Shown here: positions 1-12,596 of the stretch, in pieces
Position numbering within the stretch: position 1 is the first letter of the stretch
Layout: every line of letters begins with the position of its first letter
Assembly (NCBI GenBank): GCA_003254905.1
Contig: QANU01109800.1
Location: 532,417 to 596,416, forward strand
Direction: 5' to 3'
Length of the DNA stretch: 64,000 bases
Source of the DNA: Nissolia schottii
Lineage: Eukaryota > Streptophyta > Magnoliopsida > Fabales > Fabaceae
Made by a program: the position numbers and the translations under genes
The notes under the pieces: model-generated
Seen by the model: the letters and a program-made list of their open reading frames with translations, nothing else
Told to the model about the DNA's origin: nothing
Database searches by the model: none

Positions 1-3000
1 CCTCCACACACTAGGTGAACCACCTCCTATCGTACCACTTCCGTATAGAAAACAAAACATGTTTAAAGAAAAGAATGGATACAAGATACTTAAAATTATT
101 TGTCTCAATCATCCTTGACAATCTATTATGACTTGCATCTTTTCTGAACATACTTTTCTTGTATATACATAAAAATAAAATTTGTAGATCACTTCTGATG
201 TTTTTATGTGGCTTAAAGAAGGGAAGTTGAATCTAAGCTAATACCTTTTCTAAAAATCAAACTTTCTTTAGAAAAGTTATCTCCTAAACTTTCAGGAGAT
301 ATCTCATTGTATTATGGAAAATAAGTTTTTTGAAAATGTTCTTTTTCTCAAACGAAAAACAAAATTCATTTTTAAAGGATGGGAAATGTAAATAGTGAAG
401 GGAAGAGAATACCACACACAGAATTTATACTGATTCGATTCCTAAGAGTTAGGAATCTATGTCCAGTTCTTCAAACACCTAAATCACTCTTCTTTCACAA
501 AGCTTTCAAATACAAACAATAATTCAAAAACAAAACTCTCAAATGATCCACACAGAAAAATACTCAAGAACAAATATGGTTTTTCTAAAAAAAATCTCTC
601 TATACTTTGCCTCCTTTACTCTCAAGGACGCTCAACAAAAAAATGCTTCACTCACAAAGAAGTAAATTAGAACATAAGATTATATAAAAAGTTTCAGTGT
701 AGGTAGGTCTTGAGAGGAGAAAAAGAATAAAATAATGTTTCAGATTGTTGGCTTGATGGTAGATTGTTTTGCTCTTCTTTTTCTACCTTCGAATAGTCAC
801 ATCATCCCTTTTTATATGTTGATTTCACTCTAACCGTTGCAGGTTTGAACTTTTTGGACGTTGCAGGAATTTGATGTGTTGTCCACCTCTCATTGGTTCG
901 TACAAGTCCTTTTGTACCGTATGCATTCTTTTATCCATTGTACATAGCATTTCTTTATGTACTATATCAAATAGTATACCACAACAACTTTCTTACTCTT
1001 CCTCTTTTTCTCCTTTTGTTTAAAAAATTCTGGCACCTTTTTATTTCTTCTCCTACAGCGTATCCCCTTTTGTTTTTCCAAAATCATGACAATCCTTTCT
1101 TCTTTCTTTATCGGCTGCAATACATTTTCCTTTCTTTATTTTCTGACGCCACATTTCTCTCTCTTTCTTTTATTATTATTATTATTATTATTATTTCTCA
1201 AAAAGTGACAGCTTTGTCACGGTTCCCTTCTCCCCTTTTTTATATTATTTCTTTTTTGTCAAACATCATTTCATGTCAGCCACATAGGAAATATATATCT
1301 CTTCTTCCAATACTCTTTCTCTCTTGTCTCATCACGTTAGGTCACTTCTTTCTTTTGTGCTTTGACTCTTTTTTTTTCAAATAAAATAATAACTTTAGCT
1401 TCCTTTGCTTCTCCATGCATTGGGTCTTGTTATTTGGGCTGCTACAATTTTTATTTCTTTCATTTGGCCGAAAGTGATGGGCTTAGAGCCTTTTCTTTCT
1501 TATTGCATCAAAAATAAGCTTGGGCCAAGAACCAAGAAATGATTTTTCAGTTATTAAAAAAAAACTTTAGGCTTAATTTTTCCTAAAACATTTTAATACA
1601 CTTTTAAAACATTGACATTTTAACACACTTTTAAAACATTCATACAATATTTGTCATCATATCTTAATATTGCAAATTGAATCAACAACTTCAAATCCAA
1701 TCTTGTATAAAAAAAAACTAATCATCGATGAATTGAAAAGTTGTCATTCAATGGCAGATCGTAGATATAGTTGTAAGCCATTTGTGCTGTCAAATTTCGT
1801 AGGGTATCAATAGCATCACAATCTGCTGATTGAGTGGATTTGCAACATTTTTCACATATTCTATAATCAGCCTGAGCTTCTTACAGAAAAGGCTATATCG
1901 ATCAAAAGTATATCATGAATTCAGTGACTGGTTCTCCATATTCTATATTTAGTGGTTTCATTACTCAACACCTACTCAATAGAACCTTTATTTAATCCAA
2001 TCTACTGAGTGGCACACGTTTGTCTAATTGTAACCTATATATGGTATCAACTCCATGAACATACTGTCACTCTCACATATTTTGTTTGACAAAAATGAAT
2101 TGTAACTCACCATATAGTAGTGGTTTATTGGCTCATGTTAAGAATCAGCACAACAACAATTCATGCTCCACGCCACGTGGAATTTCCAATGTTTCATCCT
2201 ATTTTCATAAAGCACTTGCCATATGCAGTGAAAATGACTATAATTAACAACGCTAATTATTTATTTCTGGACTACAGCAACTTCTGTGTATATGATAAAA
2301 CCATGTGAGCATTTATTGCCTAAGGTGTATTCCTCTTCGGATGCCGCTTATGTATTCATTAAATTACAAATAGCAATGTTATATGAGAAATACTTTCTTA
2401 TAATTCTTGGAGGAAGGAATTTCTTCCTTCATAAAATACTTTAACCATTAATTTTGATGAGAAAAAAGAGAAAGAAAAAGTGTAAGAAAAATAAAGGATG
2501 GAGATGCTAACAACACAAGGAGGGTGATTACCCATGGGGTAAATATATAATGCTAGTTAATTTATTTATTTATTTTTTATAATTTTTACAATTAAATTTA
2601 TCAAATTTTATTATCATTTCATAATCTAATATGATATATTAATGGATTATATGAATTAATGTGATAAATTAAAAATTTTTAATATAATATTTGTACAGAG
2701 ATGCATCATAAATTCAAATGATTCGCAAATCTTTAAACCTCTTATAAGTTGTCTCTTTCAATGATTTGAATGATGAAAAGTTTATTACAATCATAAATAA
2801 CATAGAACGATAACAAAATTTAGTCAATTTAATTATAAAAATTATCAAAAATTGATGAATTAAATAACATAAAGTATTTAACTCATGAGGTATTTAAGCA
2901 ACCACCGGCCAGAACTGACGGTCGTGATTTGAAGTATATAACGATAGAGACAAGTAAGTTCTCATGTCCTTTTTCTTTTAAATGTGACCATGGAGTGGTT

Positions 3001-5530
3001 AAAGAAAACCAACACTTTTATATAAATGTATAGATTGTCAATTTATGTTGGATTTAAATGAGTATATTATGAGTAAAATCTTTTTTTAGTCTTGTAGGTT
3101 TACCCAATTAATTATTGTTGTTTCCTTTTTCTAATTCATTTAATCATACTTTTTAAATGTAGGTAATGTGATTGTTTAAATGTGTTTAGATGAAGAAAAA
3201 AAAGACCAAACGTACTCATTTTAACAAATAAATAAATAAATTGAACGCTTTTAAAAATAAGAGAAGAAAATGATTAATTAAGTATAGCTATATGACTTAA
3301 GGTGGATTTTATTCTATTATATAATAGTAAATAAATTTTAAACCTTATTAAAAATAAGCAATTAATATTATTATCAATTATTTTTTTTATTAATCTTACA
3401 CCACTTTAACCTTATACTTATATCTTACAACATCATCTATTATATAAGATAGTTTAAGATTCAATAAGCAATAAGATTTACTTTTTATCAATAAGAATAT
3501 CATGAATTTGATCATTTGAAGAAGAATTTACGTGCAATCATCATTAATTTTTTACAAGTTTTTGAACGCTGTCCTCGTATAAAACCATGATGTTATTGAC
3601 ATGTCATTTTTTTTAGGTACTTTGCTTTTAAACAAGTGCATTTTGTAATAGACTACACAGTTTACTTTTAATATGTTCACATAATAATTAAGTATTTGTT
3701 CAGTTGAACGCAAATTATACATTTAAAAATAGTAACTAAGTATCTAAATTTAACATCTGTATTTTAAGTAAAAAATCATACATATCTTGTTTGTGTCTAT
3801 CAAGTGGGAAATACGAGAAAAAGTGAGTGTGAGTGGCATAATTATGAATAGTGTGTGTGAGCGATAACTTATTTCACCAAATATAAAATATAGATTTATT
3901 AACTAATTGAGAGACATAAAAATTGGATCATAGGAGAAGTTACAAAACAGGATTCAAATGTGGTGGACATCAAAGAGATAATGAAATTTAAAATAATTAT
4001 ATGTATGGATCTCAAAAAAAGATTCAATGAAATTTAAAGAGACAAAAAAATAATTATTTTTTGTATTCTTTTTATATAACAATATAGATATGATGTACCT
4101 GCGCATCCCACAAGTTAAAACACTAGTATATTATATAAACGAGTGTTTCTAGATTAAATACATTTGTCACGTGTCATTTTCTTAATTACCTTGTCATTTA
4201 TTCTTTTAATTTTTAATTTCTAATTATTAATTTTTTAAATCTATATATTATATTAATAAGGGTTTCTACATTCAAATCATTTATAATTTGTCATTTTCTC
4301 AATTACCTATCCATTTATTCTTTACATTTTTTATTTCTAATTATTAAATTCCTAAATATATCATATAAAAAAAGGTTTCTACATAGCATGAATGAATTTT
4401 ACTATGTATACTTTTTAATTTTTCATATTATAAATTAATTAATTTATAATATTTTTAAAAAAAATACAAATCCTGTTAATTTATTTTAGAATTGTTTTTT
4501 TTTTAATTTTATTTTCACGATTATGTTAAGCTATGAATGAGTCTAAAAAAGTAAAAGAAACTCCTATTATAAATCGGAGGGAGTATTTATTAATAAACAT
4601 AAAATGAACAATTGATATTAAAAGGCAATTAATAATTTTTACCAAAAAAAGCAATTAATAATGAGTTTAATTGTGACGACATAAAAAGTTTTTATGCGTC
4701 ATTCAACCCAATTATTTTATATATATGATTGTTCAAATAATAAATAAAAAAATCAACTATTTTTTGACAAAATTTAATTACATGACCATGTAAAAAAGGT
4801 TTTTACGTGAATGACAATTAAACTCTCATTGTTAATAGCTAACTATTACTAGTAGTACACACAAGAGATACATACATGCTTCTTTTAAATACATTGCCAC
4901 TATAAAACCAATATGAGTCTCAAGTTGATTCACGGATGCATTAGTACATAATTCCTTGTCAATAAAAATATCTTGAACACTCTCCAACGCACCGTTACTG
5001 TACTTGTTAATCCGCATACCAAATCAGCTTCACTCAGAAACAAGCACGGGAAAGTTACTTGCAGTAGCAAAAGGACAAGAAGCACTTAAGAAACTGACAA
5101 CTTGCGAGTATTCAACAATGCGGTTTACAACTCTTCTATCTATTGCCAAATCAATAACACTCACCCAAGGCCTATACTAATCCATAGAAACTTACCACCA
5201 AAAACCATCATATTCACATAGGATATTTTCCACTAAAAATATTTCTTGCAAGTATTTAGCTATCTTATATCTTTACATAAGATTAGAATTCTCTCTGCTA
5301 TTCTAGAAAATATGTCAAAAGGTTTTTGCTGTGTCATGTGTGACAGTGAGTAACTGACATTGCTAAGGTATGTCTGTTCTTTGAACCTGTAACGTATTTC
5401 ACGTGACATTTACATATTGGTTTCACTGTATTTGATGTTAAAACTACCATTTGTTTTTTCTTGAACAATTGGGCTATTCTAATATCTCCCAGATATTTTC
5501 ATAGAATTGAGAGAAGGCTTCTTTGAGCAG
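1..5530. other. AT-rich intergenic DNA with repeat remnants, no gene seen
   Basis: No supportable gene. The stretch is AT-rich with short open frames of low-complexity composition. About 370-900 looks like decayed LTR-retrotransposon sequence by texture only. A (TTA)n run lies at 1171-1194. About 4135-4400 holds a degenerate tandem repeat with a period near 118 bp. A perfect 28-bp palindrome is at 4425-4452. At about 4573-4582 the sequence reads like the right end of a Stowaway-type MITE (CGGAGGGAGTA), but no left partner is visible. Confidence 0.6.
4135..4400. repeat. Degenerate tandem repeat, period about 118 bp
   Basis: Two diverged units and a partial third start at about 4135, 4250 and 4366. 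Each contains a shared core of the form GTTTCTA, then a spacer, then GTCATTTTCT, TTAATTACC or CAATTACC, and CATTTATTCTTT. The first unit follows a CTAGT just upstream (about 4122-4126), which resembles a Helitron 3' end, but no terminal hairpin could be confirmed. The function is unknown. Confidence 0.45.
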
Positions 5531-5537
5531 TGAAAAG

Positions 5538-8500
5538 ATGAAGGGCTCTGCAGAAGGCTGCAAGTTATTGTTCACCACCTCTCTGCTTTTACTGATCTCA
5601 GGTTTATTACATCTCTCTCTCTCCCTCTCTTTCAGTGCACCAATTAGTGTTCACCACAGCAATCCTAACTATTATATCTATTAACAAATGCAGGGCTCGG
5701 TGTCCATTCTTTGCATTATGATTATTCTGCTGCTACAAAGGCAAGAAAGCTTTCCCAAGGATTATTATTCCTGATTTACAAAATGTTTTGCATGTTTACC
5801 ATTTTTCTTCTGAGGTTCAAAAATACACAATAATTTTGATATATACCTTAAACCAATCAAATCCTCGAACCATTTACGAATTCAGCTAAATGTGAGTTTG
5901 TGCTAGTTTCTGTCAGCCATTATTAATAAATAACATTACCTGTGTTGGCAATGCCTTGATCAAGCAGTGTGTGGCCGAAACCCCGAAAGCTCAGTATGGT
6001 GGAGGCATTTTAGTGAATCCAGGATTTGACCAGAACATAGATGGTTGGATAGTGTTTGGAAATGGAGCAATCAAGGAACGAGTATCAAAAGAAGGCAACA
6101 GGTTCATTGTTGCCCACAACAGAACTCAACCATTAGATAGTTTCTCCCAGAAGGTCCAACTCAAGAAAGGAATGCTATACAGCTTTTCTGGTAACTTCTG
6201 TTTCAGTTCTGTTAACTTTGAAGACATCATTCTCATACATACAGATACAGATTTACTTCCATTAGACCTGTTACTTTCTCCAATATCATGAACTCTGTTT
6301 CTATCCTACATTTCATTTAATGTAAGTTGCAAAATTACTTTTTCTATAACATTTTGAATGATTATTACCCTCCCTTCTCCACATTCAGCTTGGTTTCAGC
6401 TCAGCGAAGGAAGTGAGACTGTATCAGTTATATTTAAAACTAATGGAAGTGATGAGCTGATACAAGGCGGCCATGTGACTGCAAAACATGGATGCTGGAC
6501 TCTGCTAAAAGGTGGCATAGTTGCAAACTACTCAACCCCTGCAGAGATTCTTTTTGAGGTGAAATGAAATACATTCTAGATTTAATACATACACATTGAG
6601 AATGAAAAAAATTAGCGATCCACATCTTGTCATATTTTGCATTATTTTACCAAAAACCCTTGAGCATAGCAAAGGATTAAAGGGTCATTATTATCACCCT
6701 TCCCACTTAGTTCTACCATTGAGAATGAAGGTAACATGATCAAGAGACAGAAATCTTCCTTGCTATGTACATGTGCACCAGGTGCTGTGTTGTTAATACA
6801 TACTAGCTACTCAAGTTTAAATGCTGACAACAAGTGTGAATCAATAAGTTTTCATTCAAATATGTCAAAGGGGCCGTTTTTATGTGTTTAGATATCTACT
6901 AAATTTTGTTAACTGAAATTGATTCAACAATGCAGAGCAAGAATTCAAAGGTGGAAATATGGGTTGACAGTGTTTCCCTACAACCATTCACCAAAAAGCA
7001 ATGGAGATCACATCAAGATGAGAGCATTGAGAGGGTAAGCTTACATACTACATACCCTTTTTTGCTGTGAAATTGTGCATACCCTTTTTATAGATCACCG
7101 GACTTTACACAAAAGTTGACGCTTATTACCACTTTCAAGTAGATCCGAGCATTCTATGTCAGGGCATGGAGGCATCATTGCTTTGATTTTGTACCTACTA
7201 CCAACATGAAATTCACCAGCTATTTAGTCAAGCACGCGGTTATCATCAAGAATCAATAGGAATGAAGGCATTAGCAAACCAAAATACATTGATAAAATCA
7301 TTAGTAAATTGTAAATAAATAAAAATTAAAATAAAATAATGAGTCTTGATTGAAAACCTGCAGGTACGTAAAAGCAAGGTGAGATTCCAAATAACTCACG
7401 CAAACAAAACAACATTGGAAGGAGCAAGAGTCTTCATCAATCAGACAAGGTCTGCTTTCCCATTTGGATGTGGAATGAACTACCACATCCTCACAAGCAA
7501 TGATTACCAGAAATGGTTTGTGTCAAGATTCAAATACACAACTTTCACCAACGCCATGAAGTGGTATAGCACAGAGGTAAAGAAAGGCCACGAGAACTAC
7601 ACTATCCCCGATGCCATGCTGAAATTCACCAAAGAGAATGGCATTAGTGTCAGAGGCCACAACATTTTCTGGGACAACCAAAAAATGCAGCCCGATTGGG
7701 TCAAGACCCTATCTCCTGATAAATTACGAGAAGCAGCAGCAAAGAGAATAAATTCTGTGGTTTCAAGGTATAAAGGAGAACTCATTGCATGGGATGTGAT
7801 GAATGAGAATCTCCACTTCAGCTTCTATGAGAATAACGTCGGTGAAAATGCTTCTGCAGAATATTTTTCTACAGCTTACCAGCTTGATCCAAAGCCATTG
7901 TTGTTCATGAATGAGTATAACACTATTGAAAATAGCGGGGATAAGGCTGCCAGGCCAGCCAATTATGTTAAGAAAATGGAGCAGATTCTGTCATTTCCAG
8001 GAAATGAAAGGATATCAGCAGCAATAGGGTTGCAAGGCCATTTTAATCAAGGCCAGCCAAATATTCCTTACATGAGGGCTGGTCTAGATGCTCTTGATAC
8101 TACTGGCCTTCCAATATGGCTCACAGAAGTGAGTGTGGATTCAAACCGATATCAGGAAGTGAGTGTGGTTTCGGACCCAAGTCAGGTATTTCCTAAACTT
8201 CAAAGTACCACTAAACTTCTCCTCCTTCAGGAAATTGTTAGTTTTCACTTATAAAAATGTCTGGCATTACCTTTAGAATTTAATAAGCTTAACATTCAGC
8301 TCATGAAATTCTTAGAAATTATAAGTAAATAAAGTTACATGACAGGCACCAATTGATAAGTATTCAATCCAATAAATAATAACAGGCACCAATTTTACCT
8401 TATTTGTATTGTCTATTTTAAGAAAAAAGAACTTTCAATACACAAAGTGACTGCGTTACCTTTAATTCCCATTTCCTTGTTCTTCTCATTCTTGGTTGGG

Positions 8501-8854
8501 ATGCAGGCAGAGCACTTGGAAGAGGTTCTGAGAGAGGCCTACTCTCATCCTTCTGTTAAAGGGATTATCATGTTCGCGGGTCCAGCAATGGCTGGTTTCA
8601 AGGACATGCCCCTCGCCAATGAGAATTTCAGAAATACTCCGGCTGGAGATGTTGTGGACAAGCTGATTAAGGAGTGGCAAACTGGGCCTCAGGAAGCCAC
8701 AGCAGACAGCAGAGGATTTGTGGAATTGTCACTTCATCATGGAGATTATGCCGTAACTGTAACACATCCTCTTAGCCGCTCCTCCAAAACACTTGATCTA
8801 AGTGTAAGAAAAGATTCTTCACAACAAACCCACCATGTGAAAATGCATACCTAA
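5538..8854 (+). CDS. Secreted endo-1,4-beta-xylanase, CBM22 plus GH10 domains
   Basis: Predicted to cut internal beta-1,4 bonds of xylan in the cell wall. Seven exons: 5538-5601, 5694-5740, 5965-6190, 6389-6558, 6936-7034, 7364-8185, 8507-8854, giving 591 residues, close to the usual length of plant GH10 proteins. The start ATG opens a hydrophobic signal peptide (LLFTTSLLLLISG). Residues about 49-190 (exons 3-5, beginning GGGILVNPGF) are a CBM22-like carbohydrate-binding module. Residues about 205-560 are the GH10 barrel, with RGHNIFWD, the acid/base Glu350 in WDVMNEN and the nucleophile Glu457 in LTEVSV. Intron 2 begins AAG|GCAAG, so it appears to be a GC-AG intron. The acceptor at 5964 could instead be at 5967, removing one Gln. 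The nucleophile lies in a 10-residue tandem duplication (see findings). A polyadenylation signal AATAAAA is at about 8889. Family assignment is firm; activity is inferred. Confidence 0.93.
8127..8185 (+). repeat. 30-bp in-frame tandem duplication in xylanase exon 6
   Basis: Two adjacent 30-nt units, 8126-8155 and 8156-8185, both begin GAAGTGAGTGTGG and both end TCAG. They encode EVSVDSNRYQ and EVSVVSDPSQ, with six of ten residues identical. The catalytic nucleophile Glu457 is the first residue of unit 1. The second unit ends exactly at the exon 6 donor. Confidence 0.85.
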
Positions 8855-8859
8855 AAGCT

Positions 8860-10290
8860 ATCAAACGTGTAACGATGAATGATCCTCTAATAAAATTGTT
8901 TTGTTATAGTATCATTGTTGAATGGCGAATGTTGATTATTAATGTTATGCAAATCCTTCAATAATTAAAGGCTGTTCTCGAACTCCAACATAAGTGATTT
9001 TTAAAGTATATACATAAGAATCAATCATTATGGTGGCATCTTTCCAAACTCAGTGACATAGTGATTTCAGGCGCTGGCACCAAGTACAAACTAAATTATA
9101 ATTTTAAGTTGAGCTAAATCCAGCAACATGCAATTTTCAAACATGCTGCAACGATTGCACGCCGTTTGGTTTAAGCATGTTACAGTAGTGTTCACTGCTC
9201 ACTTGCTAGAAGTGACCACAGCACATTATCACTTCCCTTATACTGTGCTCTGCTCTCTCTAAATCTAACATGCTGCTCTGCTTTATTGGTACATTTCGCA
9301 ACATAGGCTAAAGTGAAGTCTTTCCAAATGTTCTTGAACATACAAAAGTGTTTTTCATTCACATTTGCGAGTGGTCCATTTGAACCTGATTAATCCACAA
9401 TCCAGATAAGGAGTCCATTTCCTAAACTATTAGGATTTATTTCTTGATTATAGTAAAACAAATTAAATATACGCTAAAATGACTTTTGAATTTAACATTA
9501 ATAACAGATACTAATGGAACCTGAAAATGTTGAACCATAAAGAGACCATTTATAAATAAATTAAGTGATGAGCCTGAGCAATTCTAGGATAAGCATTGCC
9601 TTCCTTAGACACTCAAATCACAAGGGCATTTTTTTCAGACACAATTATCTCTCCCTTTTTTTTGGTCTTAGTAATTGTTCACACAGTTTTGGGCCAGAGG
9701 TAATAGTTAAGTATGTGGGTCATTTGTGGAATCAGATTTCACAAGGATGATTCCTCAACAGTCAGAAATTCAGAATAGTATAACAGAAACAAGGATGGGA
9801 GAGCCTTTCAATGTCTTTTAGTTTTAGATAGATCCACAAAGAAAAGATAAAATTCTCAGTTTCTCACAACACATGCTCTTCTTTTAAATGGGACAAGTCA
9901 ATTACCATCAAGAAACTAAAGAAGATGACTTTTAACTATGACCGAACCAAAATTATACTCTTTTCTGTCTGTCCGAACCAAAATTATACTCTCCTGTCCA
10001 AAATCTGCAAGCAGGAGACAAGTGATCCAATCTAATAAAGCAGAGGTACACAACATTTATGTATCATTTCCTCCCATAATTTTGTAGATAGATTACCCTC
10101 CTGTAACATACTTCCCAGTCCAAAACAAAAATAAAATACAACAAACTCCTAATAGCTAAGTGAAAGGTGTAATATTGATTGAAAAAAAAAGATTTTCTAC
10201 CTATCCAACAGTTAGCTACAGAAACTACAAAAAATATAGAAAGAGATTAGAGCTGATCCTCCTTCCAAATGAGATCCCCACACAAACGAC
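8860..10290. other. Intergenic, no gene seen
   Basis: Between the xylanase and the small peptide gene. It contains the xylanase 3' UTR and AT-rich sequence. The imperfect direct repeat CCGAACCAAAATTATACTC occurs at about 9942-9961 and 9973-9991. No coding or RNA gene could be supported. Confidence 0.6.
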
Positions 10291-10297
10291 TTCTCAG

Positions 10298-10585
10298 TCA
10301 CTTGTTATGGGTTGGATTTGAGTTGCTTTTAGGAGCCTTCTTCAAACTCGGGACCAAAGATCTCTGAGAGGCTTCATAAGATATTTCCAACTCATCTACA
10401 TTTGCAGAGAAGGAGGAGGCATGAACTAGCAGCTTCCTTGTTGGGCACCTATTTATCAGAATGCTTCTACTCTCACAGTTGATTGAAACTATAGAGCACG
10501 CGATGAAATGTACAATAATTAAGACAAAGAGACCCACCAAAGCTCGTTGAGAAGTTCTCATGGAAATGTCTTGCTGAAACAACAT
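10298..10585 (-). CDS. Small secreted peptide precursor, CLE/IDL-like
   Basis: A 95-residue single-exon frame. After a short N-terminal segment, a second Met (MRTSQRALVGL, residue 9) begins a classic signal peptide with core VGLFVLIIVHFIACSIV, so either Met may be the true start. The rest is a Ser/Lys-rich variable region ending KKAPKSNSNPTHNK. A basic, proline-containing C-terminus ending HN or HNK is the hallmark of CLE and IDA-like signalling peptides, which are cut from the precursor and sensed by leucine-rich receptor kinases. The match to the CLE dodecapeptide (R-V-P-x-G-x-N-P-x-H-N) is imperfect because one residue is inserted between the first Pro and NPTHN. Subfamily assignment is therefore open and function is inferred only from architecture. 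Confidence 0.5.
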   Translation of the reverse strand: MLFQQDISMRTSQRALVGLFVLIIVHFIACSIVSINCESRSILINRCPTRKLLVHASSFSANVDELEISYEASQRSLVPSLKKAPKSNSNPTHNK

Positions 10586-10589
10586 TTGA

Positions 10590-12590
10590 AGATGGTTAAA
10601 AGAAGGGAATTCTGGTATTTAGAACTATCCCATTGGAACAATTCCCATAGGAAAAGTTGTCAGCCATGTTTGTGTACTAATTTGTGTCCTCACGGGTGTA
10701 TCTAAAAGTGAAGCAATCCTTTCTAAGAGCCTATTGGTGGTTGAAGAGTTCTATGGACAATGGAGGACTAAGAGGTTTGAGTCTTGGACTCTGATCAAGT
10801 ACAAAAGTTACTAAGGTAATGCATAAATAGAGGGTTGCTTGAAAGAAATCATGAAATATATTTTGAGATTTCTAAATCAATCAATAGTTGTTTGAAAGAT
10901 TCAGATTTAGAGAGGAAAATGAGAAAGGACGATACATGTTTTGTTTTGCTGTGGGCTAGAACGTGGAATGGAAGGAGCTTGTCATGTGATCCTTAATCAA
11001 ATCCCATACTTCTCTGACACTTCTACAATCTTTCCATCACACGCTAATTTGTATCATGCGACTAACCACATGAGATAAAATGGGTTTTCCTTGTTTGCAT
11101 ATATTCTTGACCATATTAATTTGATTATTGCTTGTATTTCTCATAAATGTGGCAGGCACAGCTGAACTTAGCTGGGTAATATTGCTTTCCAGGAATGTGA
11201 AGTTGATAGTGCTACTGAGCTATGTTGGCCGATTTCTGTAAGTTGTACTTCACTAGTTCACTTGGCTTGCTTTTCTATTTATTTTATTTATATGACCAAA
11301 AAAAAAGATATTGGTGTCAAATTCCGTGTCATGGACCCGGATAAGTTTCTTAATCACCGATAACCTTTTTTCTTAACTTCTTTTTTTCCCAAAGAACCTT
11401 TTTCCTTAACTTGTAGGTAAAATTATATGCATAGAAAATTGATAGTTAATAATGCCATTAATTATATCTCAAGGAAATTTTACACGTATCTGTATTATGT
11501 GCATGTGTCGTGTGTCTTGGACTTACTTGGGAAAGAATCTTCACTTCTTGATTAGAGATTTCCTTTGCTAGAGTTTGAGGTTGGAGCCATTTTCCCTTTT
11601 GGGAGAGGCAAATTATTCAAGTATTCATGACTTTCATTCATGCCGTGAGCTTGTTCACTTGGCTGCTGCAATAGTAACTGAGTTTTTCAATTTATCTGGG
11701 ACTGAGTAACTCTTTCTTCTTGTTAACGAGCTCTTTGCTTCACTATTTGTTTGGTCATGTGACAGAAGCAAACTCGTGCTGATCAGAAAAGAAAATGAAT
11801 TGGAAATTGCAGCTTCAACAACAACCAAATTGGTTCATCATTGATAACAATCCCACAACACATGGAGTTTGGTCTTGGTCTCTGATTTTCCACACCTAAT
11901 CAGGTGAGAAATGAAGTTGCCACAGCAATACCATAGTTCATTAGTCAGCACAGGGTCACGAGTGCATGCAGGTAAATAAATCTTTTGGGCAAAGGATAGA
12001 CGCCAAGCACACTTCCAAGATCCAACCCATATGAGAGTCACTACACACTAACTACTAGTACTCTATCAACACATGTATTACCCTTTATTTATCCCATTAT
12101 AAAGTATCACCTTGGCTTGCATGATAACAAGAGGAATGGGAACAATCAAGTAAGATATCCTGCAAGACCCTTCCTGACAGAAATTTCCATGCGGTAGATA
12201 GGAAGTGTGAGGAAGAAAGAGATCCTAATTGTGGTAGGGATGCTTTTTTTCCTTTTTATCCAATATCCCCCATCGGATGCAACACTACGAAAATAGAACT
12301 ATTAAGTCACAAACAATCAAATACATGTAAAGTTGAGTAATATATGTGTTTCTATCATTCACACACTTCGCATATGCGGATTTTAGAATCAATCTATTCG
12401 CCACACATTATAAACTATCATTGTATCACAAATATTAGAAAGAAAGAAAGAAAGAAAGAAATGCAGATTTTACTGGATTTGTAAGACTCAATGAATATAT
12501 ATAACATAAGCAAGCCTTTGTTGGTTAAAGGCTTATCAAAGAATAAGAGGGAAACAAAAAGTTATACAATTATCTGTTTCTAAAAACAGC
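10590..12590. other. Intergenic, no gene seen
   Basis: Contains the presumed promoter of the minus-strand peptide gene (just above 10590) and the 3' region of LIP2 (just below 12597). A (GAAA)n microsatellite is at 12438-12461. Other open frames here, such as the minus frame at 11838-12041, show no family resemblance. Confidence 0.6.
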
Positions 12591-12596
12591 TACATC

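Noticed and set aside
893-1384. 163-codon plus-strand frame rich in Phe, Leu and Ile
   Set aside because: Composition follows the T-rich DNA and a (TTA)n run; no domain, signal or splice context.
4832-5240. Minus-strand frames resembling a decayed gene
   Set aside because: Several stops and no recognisable family in any frame.
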